In this document: piece by piece, positions 1 through 9,193 of the stretch
Numbering within the stretch: position 1 is the first letter of the stretch
Layout of the letters: every line of letters starts with the position of its first letter
Assembly: GCF_036013975.1 (NCBI RefSeq)
Contig: NZ_CP107904.1
Coordinates: forward strand, 7,721,001-7,785,000
Length of the DNA stretch: 64,000 nt
Source of the DNA: Kitasatospora sp. NBC_00458
GTDB taxonomy: Bacteria > Actinomycetota > Actinomycetes > Streptomycetales > Streptomycetaceae
Direction: 5' to 3'
Translations under genes and position numbers: made by a program
Notes under the pieces: model-generated
Told to the model about the DNA's origin: nothing
Databases searched by the model: none
What the model saw: the letters and a program-made list of their open reading frames with translations, nothing else

Positions 1-658
<658 letters not shown>

Positions 659-742
659 CAGTTGCTCGCGTCCACTGTGTTGTTCTGAAACAACGACCCC
701 CACATCAGGTCACGGTGTGGGTGCGGTTGACAGTTTCATAGT

Positions 743-859
743 GTTTCGGTGGTCATAGCGTGAGGGAAACGCCCGGTTACATTCCGAACCCGGAAGCTAA
801 GCCTCACAGCGCCGATGGTACTGCAGGGGGGACCCTGTGGGAGAGTAGGACGCCGCCGA
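743..859 (+). rRNA. rrf: 5S ribosomal RNA
   Basis: The sequence runs from GTTTCGGTGGTCATAGC to AGTAGGACGCCGCCGAA, about 117 nt. The two ends pair to form the helix I stem expected of 5S rRNA, and the internal CCGAACCCGGAAGCTAAG matches the loop B/C region of actinobacterial 5S rRNA. It is the last gene of a 23S-5S operon and is followed directly by a hairpin terminator. Confidence 0.96.
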
Positions 860-871
860 ACAATTCTTCTA

Positions 872-908
872 GAGAAGCCCCCGCCGGGGAACCGGACGGG
901 GGCTTTTC
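872..908 (+). terminator. Intrinsic terminator of the rRNA operon
   Basis: A GC-rich stem (AAGCCCCCG paired with the later CGGGGGCTT, with an inner CCGG-GGAA-CCGG tetraloop hairpin) is followed by a short T-run (TTTTCTGTT). It lies 13 nt past the 5S gene and has the usual form of an rRNA operon terminator. Confidence 0.88.
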
Positions 909-958
909 TGTTGTAAGGTCGACGTGCGAAGTTGCCACACATGACAGGAGGCTCCCGG

Positions 959-1579
959 GTGGAGGTCCAGGAGACGCGGGTCCAGACCGATCGCGTCCTC
1001 ACCATCCCCAACCTGCTGAGCATGGGCCGGCTGGTCGGTGTTCCGCTCTTTCTCTGGCTGATTCTCTGGCCGGTGTTCGACGGACCGAACAACGACGGGT
1101 GGGCATTGCTGATCCTGATGCTCAGCGGCATCAGTGATTACCTGGACGGGAAACTCGCCCGCCGGTGGGGGCAGGTCAGCCGGGTGGGGCAGCTGCTCGA
1201 CCCGCTGGCGGACCGGCTCTACGTGCTCTCCACACTCCTCGGTCTGACCTGGCGTGAGATCCTGCCGTGGTGGCTGACGGCGATCCTGCTGGCCCGTGAG
1301 CTGTTTATCGCGGCGCTGCTGCCGATTCTCAACCGGCACGGCTACGGGCCGTTGCAGGTGAGTTTCCTGGGGAAGGCGGCGACATTCAATCTGATGTACG
1401 CCTTTCCGCTTCTGCTGCTCGGCGCCGGTGACACCTGGATCGCCCAGCCGGCCGAGATCGTGAGCTGGGCGTTCATCTGGTGGGGGACGGCCCTCTACTG
1501 GTGGGCCGGCATTCTTTACGCCGTTCAGGCGCGGCAGATCGTCCGGGGCGGCCCGGCCTCCTCGGCGTCCACGGTCTGA
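959..1579 (+). CDS. CDP-alcohol phosphatidyltransferase family protein
   Basis: A 206-residue integral membrane enzyme of the family that joins a CDP-activated lipid to an alcohol in phospholipid synthesis (PgsA, Pis and cardiolipin synthase relatives). The full signature is visible at residues 60-85: D60-x2-D63G64-x2-A67R68-x8-G77-x3-D81-x3-D85, including all four metal and catalytic aspartates. Several hydrophobic helices flank it. I chose GTG 959 because AGGAGG lies at 946-951, 7 nt upstream; an ATG at 932 would have no such site. The alcohol substrate cannot be told from sequence. It is followed after 124 nt by the nucleotidyltransferase gene on the same strand. Confidence 0.9.
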   Translation: MEVQETRVQTDRVLTIPNLLSMGRLVGVPLFLWLILWPVFDGPNNDGWALLILMLSGISDYLDGKLARRWGQVSRVGQLLDPLADRLYVLSTLLGLTWREILPWWLTAILLARELFIAALLPILNRHGYGPLQVSFLGKAATFNLMYAFPLLLLGAGDTWIAQPAEIVSWAFIWWGTALYWWAGILYAVQARQIVRGGPASSASTV

Positions 1580-1703
1580 GACGTGATCTGAGAGAAGTCC
1601 CACGGCGACACGGTGCGTCGGACGATACCTTCCGGGTAGAGAACCTCTGGAACGGTTTGATGGACCTGCAGGGTCCACCACCGCGAAGGAGGACGCACCC
1701 GTA

Positions 1704-4199
1704 ATGAAAGCCGTTGTAATGGCAGGGGGCGAAGGCACCCGACTCCGCCCGATGACCTCCAGCATGCCGAAGCCGCTGCTTCCCGTGGCCAACAGGCCGA
1801 TCATGGAGCACGTGCTTCGGCTGCTGAAGCGGCACGGCCTCTCCGATACCGTCGTGACCGTCCAGTTCCTGGCCTCACTGGTCAAGAACTACTTCGGTGA
1901 CGGTGAAGAGTTGGGCATGAATCTCACCTATGCCAACGAGGAGACGCCGCTCGGCACTGCGGGGAGTGTCAAGAACGCCGAGGACGCGTTGAAGGACGAC
2001 TCCTTTCTGGTGATCTCCGGTGACGCACTGACCGACTTCGACCTCTCTGAATTGATCGAGTTCCATCGCAGCAAGAACGCACTGGTCACGGTGTGTCTCA
2101 CCAGGGTGCCCAATCCCCTTGAGTTCGGTATCACGATCACCGACGACGAAGGCCGGGTGGAGCGCTTCCTGGAGAAGCCGACCTGGGGGCAGGTCTTCTC
2201 CGACACGGTGAACACCGGTATCTACGTCATGGAGCCCGAGGTCTTCGACTACGTCGCGGCCGGCGAGTCCGTCGACTGGTCGAGTGACGTGTTCCCGCAG
2301 TTGCTCAAGGAGGGCAAGCGGGTCTACGGGTACGTCGCCGAGGGCTACTGGGAGGACGTGGGCACCCACGAGAGCTACGGCAAGGCCCAGGCGGACGTCC
2401 TGGAGGGCAAGGTCGACGTCGAGATCGACGGGTTCGAGATCTCGCCCGGCGTGTGGGTCGCGGAGGGGGCCGAGGTCGACCCCGAGGCGGTGCTCCGCGG
2501 GCCGCTGTACATCGGGGACTACGCCAAGGTCGAGGCCGGGGTGGAGATCCGCGAGCACACCGTGCTCGGCAGCAACGTGGTCGTGAAGCGCGGCGCGTTC
2601 CTGCACAAGGCGGTCGTCCACGACAACGTCTACGTGGGACCGCAGAGCAACCTGCGGGGCTGCGTGGTCGGGAAGAACACCGACGTGATGCGGGCCGCGC
2701 GGATCGAGGACGGCGCGGTGATCGGGGACGAGTGCCTGATCGGCGAGGAGTCGATCATCGCGGCCAACGTCCGGGTCTACCCGTTCAAGACCATCGAGGC
2801 CGGCGCCGTCGTCAACACCTCGGTGATCTGGGAGTCGCGCGGGCAGGAGCACCTGTTCGGGCTGCGCGGCGTCTCCGGGATCCTGAACGTCGAGATCACC
2901 CCCGAGCTGGCCGTCCGGCTGGCCGGCGCGTACGCCACGACGCTGAAGAAGGGGGCGACCGTCACCATCGCGCGTGACCACTCGCGAGGTGCGCGGGCGC
3001 TGAAGCGGGCGATGATCTCGGCACTGCAGACCAGTGCGATCGACGTCCGCGACCTGGAGAACGTGCCGATGCCGGTGGCCCGGCAGCACACGGCCCGGGG
3101 CAGTGCCGGCGGGATCTTCCTGCGGACCACTCCCGGGGTGCCGGATTCGCTGGACATCCTCTTCTTCGACGAGCGCGGGGCCGACCTGTCCCAGGCCGGG
3201 CAGCGCAAGCTCGACCGCGTCTACGCGCGGCAGGAGTACCGGCGGGCCTTCCCCGGCGAGATCGGGGACCTCACCTTCCCGTCCAGCGTCTTCGACGCCT
3301 ACGCGGGGAACCTGCTGCGGGCCGTGGACACCACGGGCGTGCGCGAGGCGGGGCTCAAGGTGGTCGTGGACACCGCGCACGGGAGTGCGGGGCTCGTCCT
3401 GCCGAGCATCCTCGGCCGGCTCGGGGTCGAGGCGCTGAGCGTCTCCAGCGGGCTGGACGAGTCGCGGCCCACCGAGGACGCCGAGGAACGACGGGCCGGG
3501 CTGGCCAGGCTGGGCGAGCTGGTGGCCTCCTCCCGGGCCGCGTTCGGGGTGCGCTTCGACCCGGTGGGCGAGCGGGTGGCCTTCGTCGACGAACTGGGCC
3601 GGGTGATCGACGACGACCGGGCGCTGCTGGTCCTGCTGGACCTGGTGGCGGCCGAGCGGCGGAGCGGCCAGGTGGCGCTGCCGGTGACCACGACGCGGAT
3701 CGCCGAGCAGGTCGCCGCTTACCACGGCACCCAGGTCATCTGGACCACGACCACACCGGACGACCTGGCCAAGGCGGCCGCCGCCGAGGGCACGGTGTTC
3801 GGTGGTGACGGGCGCGGCGGGTTCGTCGTTCCCGAGTTCAGCGGGGTGCTGGACGGGGCCGCGGCGTTCGTCCGACTGGTCGGACTGGTGGCCCGGACCC
3901 AGCTCACGCTGAGCCAGATCGACGCGCGGATCCCGCAGGCGCACATCCGCCGGCGGGACATCGCGACGCCGTGGGCGGCGAAGGGCATGGTCATGCGCTC
4001 GGTGGTGGAGGCGGCCGGGAGCCGGCAGCTGGACACCACCGACGGGGTCCGGGTGGTCGAGGCGGACGGGCGGTGGACGCTGGTGCTGCCCGACCCGGCC
4101 GAGGCGGTCACCCACCTGTGGGCCGAAGGCCCGGACGACGAGGCGACCGAGGCGCTGCTGGACGAGTGGGCGGCGGTGGTCGACGGCGCCGGACGGTGA
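1704..4199 (+). CDS. Mannose-1-phosphate guanylyltransferase-like protein with degenerate phosphomutase domain
   Basis: An 831-residue three-part protein. Residues 1-235 form a sugar-phosphate nucleotidyltransferase domain with the glycine-rich loop GGEGTRLRP (8-16) and the MPKPLLPV motif (21-28). Residues about 250-370 show hexapeptide repeats of a left-handed beta-helix. Residues about 375-831 resemble an alpha-D-phosphohexomutase but lack its active-site motifs: the phosphoserine loop (TASHNP) is replaced by FLRTTPG near 472-478, the metal loop DGDGDR by DPVGER at 619-624, and the phosphate loop RPSGTEP by PDPAEA near 796-801. GDP-mannose-type synthesis is likely for the N-terminal half; the C-terminal half is probably non-catalytic. 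RBS AAGGAGG lies at 1686-1692 before ATG 1704. Confidence 0.88.
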   Translation: MKAVVMAGGEGTRLRPMTSSMPKPLLPVANRPIMEHVLRLLKRHGLSDTVVTVQFLASLVKNYFGDGEELGMNLTYANEETPLGTAGSVKNAEDALKDDSFLVISGDALTDFDLSELIEFHRSKNALVTVCLTRVPNPLEFGITITDDEGRVERFLEKPTWGQVFSDTVNTGIYVMEPEVFDYVAAGESVDWSSDVFPQLLKEGKRVYGYVAEGYWEDVGTHESYGKAQADVLEGKVDVEIDGFEISPGVWVAEGAEVDPEAVLRGPLYIGDYAKVEAGVEIREHTVLGSNVVVKRGAFLHKAVVHDNVYVGPQSNLRGCVVGKNTDVMRAARIEDGAVIGDECLIGEESIIAANVRVYPFKTIEAGAVVNTSVIWESRGQEHLFGLRGVSGILNVEITPELAVRLAGAYATTLKKGATVTIARDHSRGARALKRAMISALQTSAIDVRDLENVPMPVARQHTARGSAGGIFLRTTPGVPDSLDILFFDERGADLSQAGQRKLDRVYARQEYRRAFPGEIGDLTFPSSVFDAYAGNLLRAVDTTGVREAGLKVVVDTAHGSAGLVLPSILGRLGVEALSVSSGLDESRPTEDAEERRAGLARLGELVASSRAAFGVRFDPVGERVAFVDELGRVIDDDRALLVLLDLVAAERRSGQVALPVTTTRIAEQVAAYHGTQVIWTTTTPDDLAKAAAAEGTVFGGDGRGGFVVPEFSGVLDGAAAFVRLVGLVARTQLTLSQIDARIPQAHIRRRDIATPWAAKGMVMRSVVEAAGSRQLDTTDGVRVVEADGRWTLVLPDPAEAVTHLWAEGPDDEATEALLDEWAAVVDGAGR

Positions 4200-4360
4200 C
4201 GACCGGAGCCCGGTGACGGGCGGACGGCGGGGCGGGCGGCCGGGTGCCGCACCGTCCCGCTGTCCGTTTCGGGCGGTTGGTGGCGGTCGGTCCCGTTTGG
4301 CGTGTGTGCAGGTCAGGGGCTGTGCACAGGCCCCCCGTTCGCCGTGGGACGATGGTCCGC

Positions 4361-5479
4361 ATGTCAGCGACGCCGACGCCGAGTGCCAGCAGTGGACGGT
4401 ACAACCGTCCGGATGCCTCGATGTCCCTGCTGACCAGCGTCATGGACCACAGCCTGGACGAGGGGTACGCCGAGGCGGCCGCGGCGCGGGGCGGGGGCGG
4501 TCCGTACCGGATACCCGGCACGACCAGGGGCCTGCTCACGCTGGGGGCCGGGCTCGCCCTGGTCGGCGCGGTCCTCACGGTCGGGGCGGTGAACGCGCAC
4601 AAGGCCGAGCCGACGCTCGCCAAGGAGCGCGACGCCCTGATCCACCGGATCAACGACTCCAACGGCTCGGCGGACCAGCTCCAGAAGCAGGTCCAGGACC
4701 TGCGGCGGAAGGTCGACAGCACCCAGCGGCAGGCGCTCGCCCCGGGTGAGGGCGACGCCGCCGTGCTGGCCGGTGCGGTCGGCCTGGGGGAGGTGACCGG
4801 CCCGGGAGTGAAGCTGGTGCTGGAGGACGCGGCCGGTACCGGCGCCGGCGGGAACGTGGACCCGCGGGCCGGGCAGGGGTTCTCCAACAGCGGACGGTTG
4901 CGGGACCGCGACCTGCAGCTGGTGGTGAACGGGCTCTGGGCCTCCGGGGCGGAGGCCGTCGCGATCAACGGGCAGCGGCTCACCGCGCTCTCCGCGATCC
5001 GCGCCGCCGGTGAGGCCGTGCTGGTGGACAACCGGCCGCTGGTGCCCCCGTACACCGTGCAGGCGCTGGGGGACGGGCCGAAGCTGGTGGGCGCCTTCGA
5101 GAGCGCCATGGCAGGCCAGTACCTGCGACTGCTGCAGGAGAAGTACGGCATCAAGTCGACCATCTCCGCGCAGAAGAACCTGACACTGCCCGCGGCCGTC
5201 GGCGTCACGCTGCGGACCGCCCAGCCGGCACCACCCGAACCCTCGCCGACCGTGTCCCCGTCCGCCTCCGGGGAGGCGTCCCCGCCCGCCGGTCCGGTCA
5301 CGCCGTCGGCCACCGGCAGCGCGAGCCCCTCGGCCAGTGCCTCGCCGTCCGCGAAGCCGAGCGGACAGACCGGGGGGAAGCGCTCGCCGAGCCCCTCCGC
5401 CAGGACCACGACCGGCCACCCGACCACCGCGACCACCACCGGGTCGTCCTCCGCAGCGACAGGAGCAGCTAGACCGTGA
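4361..5479 (+). CDS. DUF881 family membrane-anchored protein
   Basis: A 372-residue protein with a cytoplasmic N-terminus of about 50 residues, one transmembrane helix (GLLTLGAGLALVGAVLTVGA), a short coiled coil (about 85-125), a DUF881 domain to about residue 290, and a Ser/Pro/Thr-rich tail. DUF881 proteins correspond to YlxW/YlxX of Bacillus, which are encoded next to the division genes; their biochemical role is unknown. The start is uncertain: ATG 4361 is used, ATG 4352 is equally open, and neither has a strong Shine-Dalgarno. The stop overlaps the start of the next gene by 4 nt (GTGA), indicating translational coupling. Confidence 0.85.
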   Translation: MSATPTPSASSGRYNRPDASMSLLTSVMDHSLDEGYAEAAAARGGGGPYRIPGTTRGLLTLGAGLALVGAVLTVGAVNAHKAEPTLAKERDALIHRINDSNGSADQLQKQVQDLRRKVDSTQRQALAPGEGDAAVLAGAVGLGEVTGPGVKLVLEDAAGTGAGGNVDPRAGQGFSNSGRLRDRDLQLVVNGLWASGAEAVAINGQRLTALSAIRAAGEAVLVDNRPLVPPYTVQALGDGPKLVGAFESAMAGQYLRLLQEKYGIKSTISAQKNLTLPAAVGVTLRTAQPAPPEPSPTVSPSASGEASPPAGPVTPSATGSASPSASASPSAKPSGQTGGKRSPSPSARTTTGHPTTATTTGSSSAATGAARP

Positions 5480-5808
5480 TTGCCGTACTGGGTCTCGTGA
5501 TCGGGGTCGTCGTCGGGCTCGTCGTCCAGCCCGAGGTGCCGGACGCCGTCGTGCCGTACCTGCCGATCGCGGTGGTGGCGGCGCTGGACGCGGTGTTCGG
5601 CGGTGTCCGCGCGATGCTGGACGGGATCTTCAACGACAAGGTGTTCATCGTCTCCTTCCTCTCGAACGTTGTGGTGGCGGCGCTGATCGTCTTCCTCGGC
5701 GACCAGCTGGGCGTGGGCTCGCAGCTGTCCACCGGCGTGGTCGTCGTCCTCGGTATCCGGATCTTCTCCAACGCCGCTGCGATCAGGCGCCATGTCTTCC
5801 GCGCCTGA
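5476..5808 (+). CDS. sbp: Small basic protein Sbp (DUF1290 family)
   Basis: A 110-residue membrane protein with three predicted transmembrane helices: an N-terminal helix starting MIAVLGLVIGVVVGLVV, the middle stretch YLPIAVVAALDAVFGGVRA, and one around FIVSFLSNVVVAALIVFLG. The length and the FGGVRA and IFNDKVF segments match the Sbp/DUF1290 family, which in Firmicutes is encoded beside DUF881 proteins and ftsA. It starts at GTG 5476, overlapping the upstream DUF881 stop, and its 3' end overlaps the next DUF881 gene by 17 nt, so the three products are probably made in fixed ratio. Confidence 0.9.
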   Translation: MIAVLGLVIGVVVGLVVQPEVPDAVVPYLPIAVVAALDAVFGGVRAMLDGIFNDKVFIVSFLSNVVVAALIVFLGDQLGVGSQLSTGVVVVLGIRIFSNAAAIRRHVFRA

Positions 5809-7252
5809 GCCGGGCCGCGGACGGGCGGCGGAGGAGAAGGTGGACGGATCTGCGGGAGATGTTGTGCGCGAGGACGGTGGCGGGGAGCGCGGGCCGGTGC
5901 CGGTGGAGGCCTCGGCCGGTGACCGGGAGGAGAAGCGCGGGGAAAGCTCTGCGGACCGTGCGGTGACCCAGGACGGGACCCGGGTCGGGACCCGGACCGG
6001 GACCCCGGTCGACGGGCGTCCCGAGGAAGGGGCTGCTGACGGGGAGCCGGCGGAGGACGGGGGGACGACCGTCTCCCCGGCCCCCGGAGCGCCGGAGGAC
6101 GGCGCCCTGGAGGAGCCGCCGGGGGAGTCCCCGGAGGAGCCTGCGGTCGAGGCCGCAGTGCCCGTTCCGGGGCGCGCCCCCGAGGTGATTCCTGCGCCCG
6201 CGCGTGCGCCTCTGGCGGAGGCCGCGGCGGTGCCGGAGCCGGTGCGCCGGCCGGAGCCGCCGACCGAGGCCGACGTGAAGACCGAGGCTGACGTGAAGGC
6301 TGACGTGAAGGCGGAGGCGGAGGCGAAGGCCGAGGCCGGGGCGGAGCCCGGGCCAGGGCCGCAGCCGGAAGCGGAGTCCTCCGCGTCGTCGGTGCCCCTG
6401 ACCGTGTCGGTGCCCGTGTCGGTGCCTGTGGTGGAGACCGGAGCGGCGAAGGCGTCCGAGCCGCTCGCCGCCGCCGGACCGGGGTCCGCCCCGGAAGCCG
6501 CGCCCGCGTCGGGCGCCGACGACCGGGCCGAGGGGCGCAGGAGGATGAAGGCCGCACTCTGGCCGCCGCGGCTGTCGCGCGGCCAGCTGGTGGTGGCGGT
6601 GCTGCTGTTCTCGCTCGGACTGGCGCTGGCGATCCAGGTCCGCTCCACCAACGACCACCACAGCCAGCTGCGGGGTGCGCGGCAGGAGGACCTCGTTCGC
6701 ATCCTCGACGAACTGGACAGCCGTCAGCAGCGTCTCCAACAGGAGAAGGCGGAGCTTGAGCAGTCCCTGGCCAAGTTGGAGAACAGCTCCAACCAGGCCA
6801 AGGAGGCCCAGGAACAGACCAGGAAGAAGGTGACGGAGCTCGGCGTACTGGCCGGGACCGTCCGAGCCACTGGTCCGGGCATCGTACTGACGGTCGATGA
6901 TCCCCAAGGGCAGGTGAAGGCAGATATGCTGCTGGACACCCTGCAGGAACTCCGAGCGGCGGGGGCGGAGGCGATTCAGATCAACGATGTGCGCGTGGTG
7001 GTCGACACCTACTTCACGGACGTGTCCGGCGGCGGTGTGCAGATCGACGGCAAGAAGGTCTCGGCGCCCTACCGGTTCACCGTCGTGGGGAACCCGCAGG
7101 ACCTCACACCCGCGCTGAACATCCCGGGAGGTGTGGTCCGCACGCTGGAGAGCCATCAGGCGCGCGCGACCATCTCCCAACAGCAGAAGGTGCTCGTCGA
7201 CGCACTCGTCGAACCGAAGACGCCGCAGTACGCCAAGCCGGCTCCGAAGTGA
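5792..7252 (+). CDS. DUF881 family protein with long acidic N-terminal region
   Basis: A 486-residue protein. Residues 1-245 are low-complexity and rich in Glu, Ala, Pro and Gly, including near-repeats of ADVKTE/ADVKAE around residues 160-180. One transmembrane helix follows (LVVAVLLFSLGLALAIQV), then a coiled coil rich in Gln/Glu/Lys (about 300-345) and a DUF881 domain to the C-terminus. The long disordered cytoplasmic extension is absent from the first DUF881 protein and is unusual for the family. ATG 5792 lies inside the end of sbp. A membrane scaffold role with Sbp and the first DUF881 protein is inference from gene order. Confidence 0.85.
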   Translation: MSSAPEPGRGRAAEEKVDGSAGDVVREDGGGERGPVPVEASAGDREEKRGESSADRAVTQDGTRVGTRTGTPVDGRPEEGAADGEPAEDGGTTVSPAPGAPEDGALEEPPGESPEEPAVEAAVPVPGRAPEVIPAPARAPLAEAAAVPEPVRRPEPPTEADVKTEADVKADVKAEAEAKAEAGAEPGPGPQPEAESSASSVPLTVSVPVSVPVVETGAAKASEPLAAAGPGSAPEAAPASGADDRAEGRRRMKAALWPPRLSRGQLVVAVLLFSLGLALAIQVRSTNDHHSQLRGARQEDLVRILDELDSRQQRLQQEKAELEQSLAKLENSSNQAKEAQEQTRKKVTELGVLAGTVRATGPGIVLTVDDPQGQVKADMLLDTLQELRAAGAEAIQINDVRVVVDTYFTDVSGGGVQIDGKKVSAPYRFTVVGNPQDLTPALNIPGGVVRTLESHQARATISQQQKVLVDALVEPKTPQYAKPAPK

Positions 7253-7367
7253 GCATCACACCCGGAGTTCCACACCAGCCGGTCCGACCAGCCGTCGGGC
7301 CCGCAAGCTGTCCGAGGTCCTCACCCTGCCCCGCGGGCGGGTCTGTCACACGCAAGGGGATTCGCCC

Positions 7368-8240
7368 GTGAGTTTCTTCTCCAAGTTGTTCGGTCGTAAC
7401 AAGGGCCGCGACGCGGCCGCCGTCGAGGCGCCCACCGCGCGCCACCGCCGGGACGACGAGCCCGCCGTGCCGGGCATGCGCCCCGCCCCCGAGGGGTCGG
7501 AGTACGCCGAGCGCCCGCTGTTCCGGGACGGCGCCCAGTACGCCGGGAATCAGGGGGGCTACGGCGCGTCGGTTGACCCCTCCGGCGCCCCGCGCATAGG
7601 TTTCCCGTCAGGACCCTCAACCTCTGGTGGAGGGTTTGCCCCGGACCCGTACGCCGGGCACAACCCGTCGGGTGTGCCGCGCCAGGAGGCTGTGAACATG
7701 GCTGGCCCCACTCCGTGCTCCAGGTGCGGCAACCAGAACCCGGCCGCGGCCCGCTTCTGTTCCAACTGCGGCTCGGCGCTGCGCGGCGGCCTGCTGCCCG
7801 AGGGGTCGGCGGAGACCACGTCGACGATCTCGATCTCCGGCCTGGAGTCGTACGACCCCAACACCACGACCGGGACCGGTACGCCGGCCCTCTCGGCCGA
7901 GGTGCTGGCCGCGATCGACGCGCTGCCCCCGGGCTCGGCGCTGCTGATCGTCCAGCGCGGCCCGAACTCCGGCAGCCGGTTCCTGCTGGACTCGGACAAG
8001 ACGACGGCCGGCCGCCACCCGCAGGGTGACATCTTCCTGGACGACGTCACCGTCTCCCGCAAGCACGTGGAGTTCCGGCGGACGCCCGGCGGTGGCTTCA
8101 CCGTCGCGGACGTGGGCAGCCTCAACGGCACCTACGTCAACCGGGAGCGGATCGACGAGGTCGCGCTGAACAACGGCGACGAGGTGCAGATCGGGAAGTA
8201 CCGGCTGGTCTTCTTCGCCAGCCACAACCGGGGGTACTGA
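7368..8240 (+). CDS. FHA domain protein with zinc ribbon (GarA/OdhI-like)
   Basis: A 290-residue soluble protein. Residues 1-110 are a disordered region starting MSFFSKLFGRNKG. A zinc ribbon follows (C117-x2-C120, C131-x2-C134), then an ETTS motif at about 149-152, which in mycobacterial GarA is the threonine site phosphorylated by Ser/Thr kinases, and an FHA domain with GRHPQGD, SRKH and LNGTYVN (about 190-285). Family members bind phosphothreonine and regulate 2-oxoglutarate metabolism. The start at GTG 7368 follows AAGGGGA. A second in-frame start, ATG 7698, has a perfect AGGAGG 8 nt upstream and could yield a 180-residue form beginning just before the zinc ribbon. Confidence 0.88.
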   Translation: MSFFSKLFGRNKGRDAAAVEAPTARHRRDDEPAVPGMRPAPEGSEYAERPLFRDGAQYAGNQGGYGASVDPSGAPRIGFPSGPSTSGGGFAPDPYAGHNPSGVPRQEAVNMAGPTPCSRCGNQNPAAARFCSNCGSALRGGLLPEGSAETTSTISISGLESYDPNTTTGTGTPALSAEVLAAIDALPPGSALLIVQRGPNSGSRFLLDSDKTTAGRHPQGDIFLDDVTVSRKHVEFRRTPGGGFTVADVGSLNGTYVNRERIDEVALNNGDEVQIGKYRLVFFASHNRGY

Positions 8241-8263
8241 AACCAACGTCGGCAGGAGCCCGA

Positions 8264-9118
8264 GTGAGCACGAATACCCCTTCATCTCCTCTCGGGGCGG
8301 CCACCCCCGCGCCGTTCGGCCCCGTGCCGGACAACGGCTCGCGCGGGGTGGTCGCGGCCCCCAGGCAGCCGGTCCGTCCGGACCGGACCGCCGGGGGCGG
8401 CCGGCGCCGCGGCGGTGTCGAACTGCTCAGCATCGGCGCGGTGCTGACCTTCCTGCGCGACGACTTCCCCGAGGTCACCATCTCCAAGATCAGGTTCCTG
8501 GAGGCGGAGGGCCTGGTCGAGCCCCAGCGCACGCCCTCGGGGTACCGCAAGTTCAGCCCGGCCGACGTCGAACGGCTGGCCTACGTGCTGCGGATGCAGC
8601 GCGACCACTACCTCCCGCTGCGGGTGATCCGCGAGCACCTCGACGCGATCGAGCGCGGCGAGGCCCCGCCCGCCCTGCCCGCCGCCGACGCCCGGCCGGG
8701 GCCGATGGAGGAGGCGGACCGCGAGCTGACCGCCTCGGCCGAGGCCTCCGCCGGGGTCCGGCTGGGCCGGGCGGAGCTGCTGGCCGCCGCCGAGGCCGGT
8801 GAGCGGGAGCTGGCCGAGTGGGAGGCGTACGGGCTGGTCCTGCCCGGGCCGGACGGCGGGTACGACGGCGAGGCGCTCCAGGTGGCCAGGCTGGTCGCCG
8901 AGCTGGGCCGCTACGGGCTGGAGCCGCGCCACCTGCGGGCCATGAAGGCCGCCGCGGACCGCGAGATCGCCCTGGTCGAACAGGTGGTGGCACCCCTGCG
9001 GCGGCACCGGAACCCGCAGACCCGGGCGCACGCCGAGGCCACCGCGCGGGAGCTGGCGACCCTCTCCGTGCGGCTGCACGCGGCGATGGTCCAGGCCGGT
9101 CTGCGGACTCGCTCCTGA
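8264..9118 (+). CDS. ftsR: MerR-family transcriptional regulator FtsR-like
   Basis: A 284-residue regulator. After a flexible N-terminus of about 45 residues comes a MerR winged helix (LLSIGAVLTFLRDDFPEVT, then SKIRFLEAEGLVEPQRTPSG), the signature of the FtsR group, whose Corynebacterium member activates ftsZ. A long helical C-terminal region without effector-binding cysteines follows. GTG 8264 has AGGAG about 6 nt upstream. It lies 23 nt after the FHA gene, as in other actinobacteria, and is probably co-transcribed with it. Assignment to FtsR rests on the N-terminal motif and on context. Confidence 0.87.
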   Translation: MSTNTPSSPLGAATPAPFGPVPDNGSRGVVAAPRQPVRPDRTAGGGRRRGGVELLSIGAVLTFLRDDFPEVTISKIRFLEAEGLVEPQRTPSGYRKFSPADVERLAYVLRMQRDHYLPLRVIREHLDAIERGEAPPALPAADARPGPMEEADRELTASAEASAGVRLGRAELLAAAEAGERELAEWEAYGLVLPGPDGGYDGEALQVARLVAELGRYGLEPRHLRAMKAAADREIALVEQVVAPLRRHRNPQTRAHAEATARELATLSVRLHAAMVQAGLRTRS

Positions 9119-9157
9119 CCTGCGCCACCGCGCTGACCAGCACCGTCGGCGCTGCGC

Positions 9158-9186
9158 TTTCATATCCGGGTCGGGAGCCATAGGGT
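9158..9186 (+). promoter_or_regulatory. Putative promoter of leaderless DUF151 gene
   Basis: A TAGGGT -10 element (9181-9186) ends 7 nt before GTG 9194, so transcription would begin at or next to the start codon. The -35 region (TTTCAT, 9158-9163) is weak. No Shine-Dalgarno precedes the GTG, which agrees with a leaderless message. Confidence 0.5.
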
Positions 9187-9193
9187 TGCGTGT

